Source: a virus
IMG/VR virus record: IMGVR_UViG_3300023220_000213
Location: 1-48,634 of that record
DNA: 48,634 nt
Reading direction: 5' to 3' (one strand)
Each line of letters starts with the position of its first letter. Within the stretch, counting starts at the first letter, position 1. Made by a program: the position numbers and the translations under genes. The notes under the pieces are model-generated. The model was given only the letters and a program-made list of their open reading frames with translations, did no database searches and was not told the DNA's origin. Shown here one piece after another: positions 7,873 to 15,626 of this stretch.

Positions 7873-9252
7873 TTAATCGTTCCAATCAAGTTGTTTGTTC
7901 TTTTTGTAAGTTTTAGTTTGTTCATTTTGCATCGTCATAATTTGATTAACTTCTGACGGCTCAACATTGTTCATTATGCCGTCAATCATATTTACATAAG
8001 CCGTGCCTGTTGCGCCGTGGCGGTTAGCTCTTACAATAAGCTCCGTTAAGCCACCTAAGCCGCAGTTTTCATCATAAACAGACTCGCGGTATATCATTAT
8101 AATTCTGTCTGCATCCTGCTCGATTTGGCCTGTTTCGCGGAGGTCACTCATGATTGGGCGTTTATCATTTCTAGACTCGAGGCCACGGTTTAATTGTGCT
8201 AATAAAAATACCGGAACCTTTAAATCTTTGGCCATATTTTTAAGCCCTTTGGTTATAGCACCAATGGCTAAATCGTTTCTATCGGCCTTTTCAGCTTTCA
8301 TCAGCGTCAGGTAATCAATGAATATCGCACCAATTGAACCTTTTTTAGCTTTCATTTTTCGGCATTCGCCACGGATATACGACAATGACATATTAGTGTG
8401 ATCATCGATGTAAATATCTGTTTGGGCCATCTTTGCTATTGCACAGTTAACCGCATCAAATTCAATGTTGCCCATTGGCTGATAGAAATTATCAGTGGCC
8501 ACTTGAGAGCTGCTAGATAGCATCCGTTCAAATACTTGCTCGTTTGACATTTCCATTGAGAAAACCATTACAGGCTTTCTGGTGGTGGTTGCAATATGTT
8601 CGGTCATCTTTAACGCTAGCTGTGTCTTGCCCATTTTAGGCCTTGCACCTATGACAATGAGATCGGTCTTGCCAACTCCACGATTGCCAAATAAATCATC
8701 AAGACCAGTAACACCTGTTTTTATTCCTGCCGCATCAGGGTTGTTAATTCGATCTTCATAAATATCAAGCCATGCCATAGCGATATCTTTTACGTGAGTG
8801 ACGCCGCCTTGGCCAATTGAATTATCTTGCTCAACCGTTGCCATTAATGCCGCTATATCGTTAATTTTATCTCTTGAACTGCCGACACCTGTTAAAACTG
8901 CTATAGATTCGTTTAATTTGGCCAGCGTTACACGCTCTAAGCTGCGTTCTTTTATTAGTTGAACATATCCACTAAGGTTAGCCGCGGAGTGAACATCCTT
9001 GATTATAGAGCCTATATAAGTAAGTGAATCGCCACCTAGTCGATCTGACATGATTAGCAAGTCGATTGGTTCACCGTCGAAAAATAATTGCTTTTGCAGT
9101 GAGAATATTTTTTGGTTCTTAGTTTTATAAAAATCCTCTGGTGTTAATTGGCTAAATGCTTTTGCTAGCGCCTCACTTCCAGATCCTAATTTAAAAACAG
9201 AGCCTATAAAGTTTTCCTCTGCTTCGATATTAAATGCTTGCCATTGGTTCAT
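7873..9252 (-). CDS. dnaB: DnaB-like replicative helicase, 459 aa
   Basis: Hexameric 5'-3' helicase that unwinds the phage replication fork. The N-terminal DnaB domain begins NIEAEENFIGSVFKL. The RecA-type motor has Walker A GARPKMGKT (202-210), VFSMEMSNEQV (about 230-240), Walker B IFIDYLTLM (310-318) and the DnaB motif 3/4 region FLLAQLNRGLE with SDLRETGQIEQDADRI. Length matches bacterial DnaB (about 470 aa). Its ATG overlaps the stop of the upstream loader gene by 4 nt. Confidence 0.95.
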   Translation of the reverse strand: MNQWQAFNIEAEENFIGSVFKLGSGSEALAKAFSQLTPEDFYKTKNQKIFSLQKQLFFDGEPIDLLIMSDRLGGDSLTYIGSIIKDVHSAANLSGYVQLIKERSLERVTLAKLNESIAVLTGVGSSRDKINDIAALMATVEQDNSIGQGGVTHVKDIAMAWLDIYEDRINNPDAAGIKTGVTGLDDLFGNRGVGKTDLIVIGARPKMGKTQLALKMTEHIATTTRKPVMVFSMEMSNEQVFERMLSSSSQVATDNFYQPMGNIEFDAVNCAIAKMAQTDIYIDDHTNMSLSYIRGECRKMKAKKGSIGAIFIDYLTLMKAEKADRNDLAIGAITKGLKNMAKDLKVPVFLLAQLNRGLESRNDKRPIMSDLRETGQIEQDADRIIMIYRESVYDENCGLGGLTELIVRANRHGATGTAYVNMIDGIMNNVEPSEVNQIMTMQNEQTKTYKKNKQLDWND

Positions 9253-10016
9253 TGACTGCCTCCAAAATTACTTAGTCGTTCCTCTCGAGCTTTAGCGATC
9301 GTTTCTTCACGTAATAAATACTCAAGGTCTGCTTTCCATTTACCTTCCGTGCCAAATATCCAAGAGTGATCGGCGCGGTTGTTCCATAGCCAATTAAAAT
9401 AACTTTCAACTCTTTTGATCCCGTGCTTACCTTCTCGAGTCCAGTATTTTTTAATAGATGTTTTTCGTTTAGTTGTTAGCGTTTGCATGTTAACTAAACT
9501 CATTCCGCACTCACCTGTATTGACTAATATTGATTGATACAAATCAGCTATCTTTTGATAAGGAACTTTATCGGCCTTTTTTGGTGGTTCTGATTCGCCA
9601 GAATCCGACATATCTTTTTTATTTTCATTCTTATCATTCTTGTTAGGTGCGATTTGTATGTCATCCGTTTGCGATTTGAATGTCATCGGCGTGTCATCCT
9701 GTGTGCTATCGCCCTGATAGGAATCATAACAAACCACTGTAATAACAGTATGTTGACTGGTAGATTCGTGTGCTATTTCGTGTGTCGATTTTAGCTTTTT
9801 TAATGCTGTCCTTAATTGACTTTTTGAAAGTGAAATTTCAGAGGAAAGCCGATCTAATGAGGTGATAAATTGACCTCGTTTAATCTTGATACCCTTCCAG
9901 CTGCCGTCTTTATGATTGGCTTTTAATAGGCAATGGATAAACAGTCTTGATACATTTGCATCGCTGTACCACTCCCATTCTAAAAGCTGTCTATGTAGCT
10001 TCACCCACCCCTGCAT
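9249..10016 (-). CDS. Replication initiation / helicase-loader protein, 255 aa
   Basis: N-terminal ~110 residues have the phage replisome-organiser winged-helix form: MQGWVKLHRQLLEWEWYSD, RGQFITSLDRLSSEISLSKSQLRTALKKL, ending in VVCYDSYQ. A charged linker follows, then a C-terminal part with KRVESYFNWLWNNRADHSWIFG. This architecture, directly upstream of and overlapping dnaB, indicates an origin-binding or DnaB-loading protein. I cannot see an origin inside it by eye. Confidence 0.75.
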   Translation of the reverse strand: MQGWVKLHRQLLEWEWYSDANVSRLFIHCLLKANHKDGSWKGIKIKRGQFITSLDRLSSEISLSKSQLRTALKKLKSTHEIAHESTSQHTVITVVCYDSYQGDSTQDDTPMTFKSQTDDIQIAPNKNDKNENKKDMSDSGESEPPKKADKVPYQKIADLYQSILVNTGECGMSLVNMQTLTTKRKTSIKKYWTREGKHGIKRVESYFNWLWNNRADHSWIFGTEGKWKADLEYLLREETIAKAREERLSNFGGSQ

Positions 10017-10018
10017 GA

Positions 10019-10246
10019 TTAGCCCACCACTGTGAACGTTTTTATAGAAACACTCTCAAGCATGTTTTGAACGCCAGCTATGGTTTTGAATAATCTAACG
10101 TCATCACGCTGAGACTTTAAGATAAATGCTTGATTGGGAGTCTCGAGAACGATTCTGTAATATCCATTACTCTTGGTTGCGATTGCACTAGTAACAAGAC
10201 CAGCCACTACCATTTTAGATAACTCAAGTTGATTTAAACGTTCCAT
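10019..10246 (-). CDS. Small ParC/KorA-like protein, first gene of early operon, 75 aa
   Basis: Reads MERLNQLELSKMVVAGLVTSA, followed by a beta-rich YYRIVLETPNQAFILKSQRDDVRLFKTIAGVQNMLESVSIKTFTVVG. The final RLFKT-x9-L-x5-I-x2-FTV pattern resembles small plasmid partition-associated ParC-family proteins; the match is by memory only. GAGGT lies before the ATG. As the first gene of the operon it may autoregulate. Confidence 0.5.
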   Translation of the reverse strand: MERLNQLELSKMVVAGLVTSAIATKSNGYYRIVLETPNQAFILKSQRDDVRLFKTIAGVQNMLESVSIKTFTVVG

Positions 10247-10277
10247 TTTGATACCTCGTTAATTAATTGACTGGGTA

Positions 10278-10307
10278 ATCATATCAGCACCATTGATACG
10301 TCGTCAA
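10278..10307 (-). promoter_or_regulatory. Main leftward early promoter
   Basis: On the minus strand: -35 TTGACG (10302-10307), 18-nt spacer, -10 TATGAT (10278-10283) with an extended TG one base before. It starts the operon 10246 to 2927. It is the best sigma70-type promoter in this intergenic region and faces away from the rightward promoter at 10341. Confidence 0.7.
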
Positions 10308-10340
10308 CACTTTGATTGATTTATTTTGGTCGTAAAAAAG

Positions 10341-10352
10341 TGTGGTATAATT
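10341..10352 (+). promoter_or_regulatory. Rightward extended -10 promoter
   Basis: TGTGGTATAATT, an example of the TGTGRTAYAAT motif that recurs before rightward genes. No good -35 is present. It would drive the Gp49-family gene at 10394. Confidence 0.6.
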
Positions 10353-10393
10353 AACGTGCCAATTTTGGCGAGACTGAAAAAGAGATTGATAAA

Positions 10394-10696
10394 ATGACAG
10401 ACCAAAAGATTGAAAAAGAAATCATTGAAAAAGGCTTAACAGCTCCACGGGTAACACCAGAGCGACTAGAGCAAGTTATCGCATCCGAGCAGTATCATGT
10501 TTTTGCTGGCACAACGTTTACCGCGTGCTTACTGACACTTGAAAATGGATATACTGTTATTGGTGAATCTGCGTGCGCTAGTCCTGAAAACTTTAACGCT
10601 GAACTTGGGCGCAAGATTGCGAGATCAAACGCCGTCAATAAGATTTGGCAGCTTGAGGGTTATCTTCTAAAACAGAGCCTACATGATAAAGCGTAA
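10394..10696 (+). CDS. Gp49-family phage protein, 100 aa
   Basis: Matches the phage Gp49/66 family: an N-terminal EKEIIEKGLTAPRVTPERLEQVIASE stretch, then YHVFAGTTFTACLLTLENGYTVIGESAC and ENFNAELGRKIARSNAVNKIWQLEGYLL. These proteins are found in many phages and have no established biochemical role. It follows its own promoter and overlaps the next gene by 14 nt. Confidence 0.75.
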   Translation: MTDQKIEKEIIEKGLTAPRVTPERLEQVIASEQYHVFAGTTFTACLLTLENGYTVIGESACASPENFNAELGRKIARSNAVNKIWQLEGYLLKQSLHDKA

Positions 10697-10961
10697 GCTT
10701 GGAGTTTTCTTGTTGAAGGTTGGCGCAAAGCTGACCTTTGATAGCGAAAGCCAAAAGCAAAAACTCAAAGACTGCATAAATAGTCACACTCAATTATATT
10801 CACATATTGAGTCGGGTGGCCACATTCACGGCTATGTTAAACCGATGTGTGATTATGATACTCAAAGCGTTGTTAATGTGCTTACTCAGGGCTTAATGCT
10901 TGAGGACCAAGAAGCGCCAACAACGAAAGAGTATTACTATTCTGAAAAGTGGAATTGGTAG
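10683..10961 (+). CDS. Unknown small protein, 92 aa
   Basis: Starts MIKRKLGVFLLKVGAKLTFDS, overlapping the end of the Gp49 gene, so probably co-translated. The middle (HTQLYSHIESGGHIHGYVK) is His-rich. No recognised family. The convergent terminator at 10968-10988 follows at once. Confidence 0.6.
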   Translation: MIKRKLGVFLLKVGAKLTFDSESQKQKLKDCINSHTQLYSHIESGGHIHGYVKPMCDYDTQSVVNVLTQGLMLEDQEAPTTKEYYYSEKWNW

Positions 10962-10967
10962 GGTCGT

Positions 10968-10988
10968 AAAAAAGCCCGCAGTGCGGGC
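10968..10988 (-). terminator. Intrinsic terminator of leftward block 12718-11008
   Basis: On the minus strand GCCCGC (10983-10988 side) and GCGGGC form a perfect 6-bp stem with a 3-nt loop, followed by six Ts (10968-10973). On the plus strand the hairpin has only the preceding A-tract, so it mainly stops leftward transcripts. Confidence 0.85.
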
Positions 10989-11007
10989 AATTGGTTGGGT
11001 GGGTTGG

Positions 11008-11238
11008 TTACCTTTTGGGGAAGTTTATAGGGTCGGCATCTTCAAAAATAAAATTAAAGTCGCCATCTATATAATGAGTCCATTTTTCAAAGTCGAAATC
11101 TTCCTCTAAATATCCGCTGCCATAATAAAGCTCTGGCGGCTCACCTAATATTTCACCGCTCTCGCTTCGGCTAAAGCTAATAAAAATTGATGTGCCTAGG
11201 TCTTCGTGCCACTCAGTTGATGGTTTGCATTTCATCAT
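11008..11238 (-). CDS. Unknown acidic protein, 76 aa
   Basis: Very acidic, aromatic-rich C-terminal half (YLEEDFDFEKWTHYIDGDF and FIFEDADPINFPKR). Good Shine-Dalgarno AAGGGGAAGA before two adjacent ATGs. Last gene before the leftward terminator. Such DNA-mimic-like acidity is seen in anti-restriction proteins, but no homology is claimed. Confidence 0.6.
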   Translation of the reverse strand: MMKCKPSTEWHEDLGTSIFISFSRSESGEILGEPPELYYGSGYLEEDFDFEKWTHYIDGDFNFIFEDADPINFPKR

Positions 11239-11271
11239 TCTTCCCCTTTATCGGTCATAGTTTAGTGGTGG

Positions 11272-11664
11272 TTATTTACTTGTCGGTGATAGTGGCTTGA
11301 TAATCTTTATGTATTTAGTGTCAACCATCGATAAGTCATCACCCGCTAAGTTTTGCCAGTAATTAACTGGACCACCAAATCTATTGTAATTATTGAAATG
11401 GCACATAATTATTTTTCCACAAGGGAAGTGAACCCAATACAAATTATCTTCGGTAGTTGGTGGTTGATCTTCTGTGATAATCCACTTTTCTTTCGAGTCG
11501 CGATCAAACATGCCTGCATAAAACAATTCCGACCACTCCGACCACTTTTTAATTCTTTCGTCATAATCATGACTCATTAAGCAATCGTCTTTGCCAGGTG
11601 CCATAGTTCCGGTTTCTTTGTAAAACTTAGCGGCCATGTATTCGAATCTTTCGTTGCTGTTCAT
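11272..11664 (-). CDS. DUF551-like phage protein, 130 aa
   Basis: Start ATG at 11664 overlaps the homing-endonuclease stop (ATGA) and has GGAG upstream. The C-terminal half has the W-x6-P-P-x-x-x-x-x-Y-W pattern (EKWIITEDQPPTTEDNLYW) followed by a small beta domain, resembling DUF551. N-terminal part is helical and charged. Function unknown. Confidence 0.55.
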   Translation of the reverse strand: MNSNERFEYMAAKFYKETGTMAPGKDDCLMSHDYDERIKKWSEWSELFYAGMFDRDSKEKWIITEDQPPTTEDNLYWVHFPCGKIIMCHFNNYNRFGGPVNYWQNLAGDDLSMVDTKYIKIIKPLSPTSK

Positions 11665-12311
11665 TTTGTCATTCTCCAATGTGCGTTAGTTTCTTTTAGT
11701 AATTCAGCGTGTAGGCGCAGTCCTTTAGCTATCGATGAGTCTGTTTGCTCGTTTGCTACTTTAAGTATTAGCTTTGTTTTTTCTTTGATATATACGGCGC
11801 TTGCCTCCTCTGGTGTTGAGAAAATACCTAGGTTATTTAGCTTTCCGTTTGCGTTTAGCTGCGCGGTGAATTTTCCGGTGCCCTTATGAAAGCAGACGCC
11901 TTGCGGGAGCCTACCTCTTGCCGCTGCGCGATCTAGCAAAAGGTTGTTAAGCTTACTAGTTATAAATCTACAGCGACTTGGTGAGTATATTTTATTGCCC
12001 GGCTCGATAATATCCTTATCTAAGTGCATCCCATTCCAACTTTGCGTCTTCATCCAGACTTTAAAGTTGCTGAACGTTAACCACTCATCACACACTGCAC
12101 ACTCCATATAAGTTGGGTACCTTGCTTTGTATTTTTGGCTGTAGCATCGATTTATCATGCTGCTCCATTTTCGATAGAAAGGGCAAATAGTTCTTTTACC
12201 ATTAATTATTTGGCTGGTTGTGTACTTTGCATCATTTACCCCAACGCCATAAACTAACTTTCTTTTTGATATAGAACCTTTGCTTGCTGGCACTTCAGTG
12301 AAGTTATTCAT
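11661..12311 (-). CDS. HNH/AP2-type homing endonuclease, 216 aa (copy 1)
   Basis: Member of a set of paralogues here (also 20769, 38510; more distantly 45649). Shared landmarks: VPASKGSISKRKLVYGVGVN at the N-terminus; W-x-x-M-x-x-RCY, PTYMECAVCDEWLTF and LDKDI-x5-GNKIYSPSRCRFI-x5-LN, the variant HNH-type site; and an AP2-like C-terminal DNA-binding part (GVCFHKGTGKFTAQLNANGK, LGIFSTPEEASAVYIK). The ATG at 12311 is chosen over one 21 nt upstream because AAGGA precedes it and the paralogues start there. Such genes are mobile and copy themselves into alleles lacking them. Confidence 0.8.
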   Translation of the reverse strand: MNNFTEVPASKGSISKRKLVYGVGVNDAKYTTSQIINGKRTICPFYRKWSSMINRCYSQKYKARYPTYMECAVCDEWLTFSNFKVWMKTQSWNGMHLDKDIIEPGNKIYSPSRCRFITSKLNNLLLDRAAARGRLPQGVCFHKGTGKFTAQLNANGKLNNLGIFSTPEEASAVYIKEKTKLILKVANEQTDSSIAKGLRLHAELLKETNAHWRMTK

Positions 12312-12332
12312 GATTTTCCTTACCTGTAACAT

Positions 12333-12512
12333 CTAACCAACAGCCATGTTGGCGCGTTTAAGTGATTTCATCTCGCGAATGAACATTATGTTTTCAATGT
12401 CGCGCCACTTTAGTTTTTTAGATTGAGTAGTCGGGCGTTCTACTGCCAATGCTTCACGCCTTGCCGCTCGTTCCTGGTTTATCTCGTTTAAGTCTAAGGT
12501 GGAAATGCTCAT
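12333..12512 (-). CDS. Small basic protein, 59 aa
   Basis: Reads MSISTLDLNEINQERAARRE and so on, with SKKLKWRDIENIMFIREMKS later. Its ATG overlaps the stop of the repressor gene (ATGA), giving tight coupling. Arginine/lysine-rich helices suggest nucleic-acid or protein binding; function unknown. The homing endonuclease gene follows 21 nt later. Confidence 0.6.
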   Translation of the reverse strand: MSISTLDLNEINQERAARREALAVERPTTQSKKLKWRDIENIMFIREMKSLKRANMAVG

Positions 12513-12718
12513 GATGCTTCCTTAATGAATTTAATTTTAAAGCCAAGAGCACTAGCAACATGTGCAACGTCTGAAATCTTAGCCGATGTGTCGCCACGAT
12601 AAACACGAGATACACGCTCATAACTAATATCGCAAGCCTTGGTCAACTCCATTACGCCACTAATGCCAGCGTCTTCTGTAGCTTCCTGGATGATTCGTTT
12701 TAATTCTCTGCTTTCCAT
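12509..12718 (-). CDS. Xre/Cro-like HTH regulator, 69 aa
   Basis: Compact helix-turn-helix domain with little else: residues about 20-45 (SGVMELTKACDISYERVSRVYRG) hold the HTH, followed by AKISDVAHVASALGFKIKFI, typical of XRE/Cro proteins and HigA-like antitoxins. No toxin gene adjoins. It lies at the divergent promoter region 12738-12777 and probably represses the leftward block and/or the rightward recombination operon. Confidence 0.75.
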   Translation of the reverse strand: MESRELKRIIQEATEDAGISGVMELTKACDISYERVSRVYRGDTSAKISDVAHVASALGFKIKFIKEAS

Positions 12719-12737
12719 TTTAATTCCTAATGTGTGG

Positions 12738-12777
12738 TTGATGGGTTTAAATTACACTTATATATGTATGTTGTCAA
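12738..12777. promoter_or_regulatory. Overlapping divergent promoters between regulator and recombination operon
   Basis: Rightward: -35 TTGATG (12738-12743), 17 nt, -10 TATATG (12761-12766). Leftward: -35 TTGACA (12772-12777), 17 nt, -10 TAATTT (12749-12754). The two promoters interlock, so one bound repressor could switch both. The rest of the 167-nt gap is AT-rich with no further clear element. Confidence 0.5.
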
Positions 12778-12885
12778 ATTCTACTATATTTAAATTAATT
12801 TGATAAAGCTATTGCAATGGATGGCCAAAGTGGTAAGCTTTAAAACGTCAAAAACATTTAAACAAAAATAATTAAGGTGACTAAC

Positions 12886-13215
12886 ATGCAAGTAGAAAAT
12901 AAAGAAACATTTGAAGTAAAGCTGTTTATTCATGCTCCTCAATACAGCAACGAACTTAACGTATTCACTAATGATATGCAGCCACACGGATATATATTGT
13001 TAGGTTCTCAGGTCGTAACGCTTAACGTGCCAACTAAAGACCCGGTTGAAGCCGAGATTGAAATGCTCGACAAGAAAGAAGCCTCATTAATTAAAGAGCA
13101 CCTGGCAGCGCTTCACGCCATTCAATGCCGCAAGAATGATTTGCTTTGCCTTGAAAATAAATATCATGATCCTGATGATATTCTTTCAACCCTTAACACT
13201 GAGGTTAACGAATAA
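12886..13215 (+). CDS. Unknown protein, first gene of recombination operon, 109 aa
   Basis: Start ATG at 12886, with AAGGTG 9 nt upstream (the GTG at 12877 is part of that site). N-terminal beta-rich half (FEVKLFIHAPQYSNELNVF, HGYILLGSQVVTLNV), then a charged helix EAEIEMLDKKEASLIKEHLA and a Cys pair. Unknown function; position suggests an early, recombination-associated role. Confidence 0.6.
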   Translation: MQVENKETFEVKLFIHAPQYSNELNVFTNDMQPHGYILLGSQVVTLNVPTKDPVEAEIEMLDKKEASLIKEHLAALHAIQCRKNDLLCLENKYHDPDDILSTLNTEVNE

Positions 13216-13397
13216 TGAAAGACTTAAATTTGCCTGATAACTGCCAGGGAAATAATCCAGATTTCCCCTGGAACCAAGATGACCTAACTTGTAACGGCTG
13301 CGGTAACGGTAACGTACACGTCGAAGGTGATGCTATGTATTGTGATGACTGCGAATACGTAGAATATCCCCCTGAAGAATACGATGGAGATTATTAA
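13215..13397 (+). CDS. Small acidic zinc-ribbon protein, 60 aa
   Basis: LTCNGCGNGNVHVEGDAMYCDDCEYVEY gives two CxxC pairs (C26/C29 and C43/C46), a classical zinc ribbon, in a strongly acidic protein. TAATG overlap with the upstream gene. Function unknown. Confidence 0.65.
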   Translation: MKDLNLPDNCQGNNPDFPWNQDDLTCNGCGNGNVHVEGDAMYCDDCEYVEYPPEEYDGDY

Positions 13398-13398
13398 G

Positions 13399-14139
13399 AT
13401 GAAAATTTTAGAACTAAAACAAGGCGATGATATTTGGCACGAACACCGCTGGGCCTGTGTTACTGGCACAAGAATAGAATCAGCGGTTGGTGCTTCATAT
13501 TCCAACGCTACAGGGGCTTGGACTCTTGGCGGTAAAACTTGGATTATGGATGGCGAAAAGCTTGTTGTCGATGAATCCAAGAAGATCAAAGCAATTGACC
13601 GTAAAAAGCAAAATACTCTACTTCTTGAGCTGGTTTCGGAGCGCCAAAGCGAACTCGAAATAAACGATTTTTGCTCGGCAGACATGGAGCGGGGAAACGA
13701 TTTAGAGCCGTTTTCTGTTGCAGCAGCAAGTAAGCGTCACAATATAGAGCTTTCGGTGTGCGGAATGCTTCAAAGCGAAACATTGCCCCGATTTAAATAC
13801 AGCCCTGACTCTGTTCACTTTGATAAAAATGGCGTGGTTGTTGGCGGCTACGAAACAAAATCAAAGGCTGGCAAAAAACATATTGAATATCTCATGACCA
13901 ATGAAGTGCCAAGCGAACATTTGATGCAATGCCTATGCCCTATGATTATGGACGACTGCGTTAAATGGTGGATATTTGGCCATTTTGATGATCGGAATCA
14001 AATCAACAACCTTTTCACTAAAGGCATTAAGCGTGAAAATTACGAGGATTTTATCCAGGAAGCGCGATCTTTATTAGTGGCATTCTTGGCAGAAGTTGAC
14101 GCAACAGTAGAAAAATTAGGTGGTGAATATCATGGCTAA
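13399..14139 (+). CDS. YqaJ-type viral recombinase / lambda-exonuclease-like nuclease, 246 aa
   Basis: PD-(D/E)xK nuclease that resects DNA ends for annealing-type recombination. Key residues: WACVTGTRI (about 18-26), MERGNDLEP with E103, YSPD with D137, and GGYETKSK with E152 and K154, in the order and spacing of the lambda exonuclease/YqaJ fold. Ends with a helix-rich region containing QCLCPMIMDDCVKWWIFGHF. Start ATG at 13399 has GGAG upstream; an ATG 15 nt earlier overlaps the previous gene. The SSB-like gene downstream completes a recombination module. Confidence 0.85.
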   Translation: MKILELKQGDDIWHEHRWACVTGTRIESAVGASYSNATGAWTLGGKTWIMDGEKLVVDESKKIKAIDRKKQNTLLLELVSERQSELEINDFCSADMERGNDLEPFSVAAASKRHNIELSVCGMLQSETLPRFKYSPDSVHFDKNGVVVGGYETKSKAGKKHIEYLMTNEVPSEHLMQCLCPMIMDDCVKWWIFGHFDDRNQINNLFTKGIKRENYEDFIQEARSLLVAFLAEVDATVEKLGGEYHG

Positions 14140-14638
14140 CAAAATAACTCAAAAAAGATTGAAAGAGCTTTTTTCTTATTCAGAAGTGACTGGGCTTTTC
14201 ACAAGAATAAATAAAACGAGCAGGTTTAAATCTGGGACAGTTGCTGGTTTTTTGCGAAAAGATGGTTACGTGCAAATAAAAGTCGACTACGTTAATTATT
14301 TGGCGCACAGACTGGCTTGGATTTATGTGAGCGGTGAGATTCCAGCCGGAGAGATTGATCATGTAAATCACAAAAGATCAGACAACGCGATAAGTAATCT
14401 CAGAGATGTATCGAGACTAGAGAATAGCAAAAACCTCTCTGCCTCAAAGAATGGCAGCGGCGCGACTGGGGTGCGTTTTCTTCAAACAAGATCCAAGTAC
14501 GTAGCTAGCATTAGTGACGCTGGCCGGGTTGTTTTCTTAGGTCACTTTGATAACCATCAGGATGCTGCGCACGCCAGAAAAATAGCAGAAAATAAATATG
14601 GTTATCATGAAAATCACGGACAAATAAGGGGAAACTGA
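14132..14638 (+). CDS. HNH endonuclease with AP2-like domain, 168 aa (copy 2, distinct subfamily)
   Basis: Resembles the HNH_3 plus AP2 phage family: LAHRLAWIYVSGEIPAGEIDHVNHKRSDNAISNLRDVS holds the HNH site (H of AHR, DH of EIDH, N of DNAISNLR), followed by an AP2-like segment ATGVRFLQTRSKYVASIS and LGHFDNHQDAAHARK. Start ATG at 14132 overlaps the exonuclease stop by 8 nt. Inserted between exonuclease and recombination genes, as is usual for free-standing homing endonucleases. Confidence 0.85.
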   Translation: MANKITQKRLKELFSYSEVTGLFTRINKTSRFKSGTVAGFLRKDGYVQIKVDYVNYLAHRLAWIYVSGEIPAGEIDHVNHKRSDNAISNLRDVSRLENSKNLSASKNGSGATGVRFLQTRSKYVASISDAGRVVFLGHFDNHQDAAHARKIAENKYGYHENHGQIRGN

Positions 14639-14640
14639 AA

Positions 14641-15162
14641 ATGGCCAACGTAAAACAGGCAATGCAATCAAAATCAGATCAATTAAATTATGTTGATGTT
14701 GGTAATGGAAGTTTAATTGCTCTAATTGAGTCGGTTCACGTCACTAATTCAGATCAGCAACCGGTAACAATTAACTTTGCTGGCTGTAATGGCAAGCCAT
14801 ACAAACCAAACAAGGGAATGATTCGAGTGTTAGCTGGTGCCTGGGGTGAAGAGTCTGATTGCTGGGTTGGCAAAACAATTAAAATAACTGGTGACGAAAC
14901 GGTTAAATGGGGCGGTGAAGAGGTTGGCGGTTTAGTTATTGGCGCTTTATCTCACATAGAACAGGCAGGGTATACCGCATACATACAGAAAAATAAGCGC
15001 GTTAGGGTTAAGAGAACAATCCCGCTTTTGGTTGTTGATCCCCCACAGTTAACAGCGGACGATCAATCGTGGATTGATGCTGCCAGGCAAGATAATAGCG
15101 TATTAGAACAAATTACAGATCCACTATACAAGCAATTCATTATTGACAATCTAAAAGGGTAA
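14641..15162 (+). CDS. Unknown recombination-module protein, 173 aa
   Basis: Lies between the YqaJ-type exonuclease and the SSB-like gene, the usual place of a single-strand annealing partner. Visible features are a beta-rich core with KPNKGMIRVLAGAWGEESDCWVGKTIKITGD and VKWGGEEVGGLVIGALSHIE, and a helical C-terminus (TADDQSWIDAARQDNSVLEQI). I do not recognise Erf, RecT or Sak motifs, so an annealing function is only a contextual guess. Confidence 0.55.
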   Translation: MANVKQAMQSKSDQLNYVDVGNGSLIALIESVHVTNSDQQPVTINFAGCNGKPYKPNKGMIRVLAGAWGEESDCWVGKTIKITGDETVKWGGEEVGGLVIGALSHIEQAGYTAYIQKNKRVRVKRTIPLLVVDPPQLTADDQSWIDAARQDNSVLEQITDPLYKQFIIDNLKG

Positions 15163-15166
15163 CATC

Positions 15167-15541
15167 ATGGCTAAACGCATCGTAGCAAAAACAGGCTCAT
15201 ACACTAACAACGAGGGCCAGGAAAAAGGCGAGTACACTAAACTAGGTGTAATGCTTAACAATCAAAATGGCGATTATATGCTTTTAGATCCAACAATTTC
15301 ACTAGCTGGCGTTTTATTAAAGCAAAATGCGCTTGCGGCAAAAACCAACGGGCAACAGCGCGACATGGTTATGATCTCAATCTTTGACGATGACAATCAG
15401 AATCAACAGCAAAATAACCAAGGCGGTCACCAGCAGCAACAAAATAACCAGCAGCAAGGCTACCAGGGCCAGCAACAACAGGGATACCAAGGGGAGCAGC
15501 AACAAAGCCAGCAGGGTGGATACCAAAATCAGCGCGGCTAG
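15167..15541 (+). CDS. SSB-like protein with Gln/Asn-rich tail, 124 aa
   Basis: The first ~75 residues (TGSYTNNEGQEKGEYTKLGVML, DYMLLDPTISLAGVLLKQNALAA, RDMVMISIFDDD) look like a compact OB-fold ssDNA-binding domain found in phages. Residues 77-124 are almost only Q, N, G, Y and H, in units like GYQGQQQQ and GYQGEQQQ. Bacterial SSBs have a disordered linker and acidic tip; here the acidic patch (FDDDN) precedes the linker and no acidic tip ends the tail. Probably coats ssDNA for the recombination module. Confidence 0.6.
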   Translation: MAKRIVAKTGSYTNNEGQEKGEYTKLGVMLNNQNGDYMLLDPTISLAGVLLKQNALAAKTNGQQRDMVMISIFDDDNQNQQQNNQGGHQQQQNNQQQGYQGQQQQGYQGEQQQSQQGGYQNQRG

Positions 15542-15577
15542 CTAGTCCAAAGGTCTAATACCCACCCAAACAAATAA

Positions 15578-15599
15578 GGCTTACTCTTATGGGTAAGCC
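15578..15599. other. Intergenic hairpin without T-tract
   Basis: Perfect 7-bp stem GGCTTAC (15578-15584) with GTAAGCC (15593-15599), loop of 8, in the 85-nt gap after the SSB-like gene. No T-tract follows on either strand, so it is more likely an mRNA-stability or processing element than a terminator. Confidence 0.45.
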
Positions 15600-15626
15600 A
15601 ACCTAACAAGTAGAAGCGAGAACGAT

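Noticed and set aside
11258-11266. Target of RNA 1 (TAGTTTAGT complementary to its 3' helix)
   Set aside because: Only nine bases match and it lies in an intergenic spot; about this many matches are expected by chance in 97 kb of both strands.
10247-12885. Lysogeny module
   Set aside because: An Xre-type regulator and divergent promoters are present, but there is no integrase, excisionase, attP-like site or CI-type repressor in the genome.
15400-15540. Tandem DNA repeat or CRISPR-like array (CAGCAACAA units)
   Set aside because: It is the codon-level reflection of the Q/N-rich tail; units vary and there are no spacers. No CRISPR array is seen anywhere.
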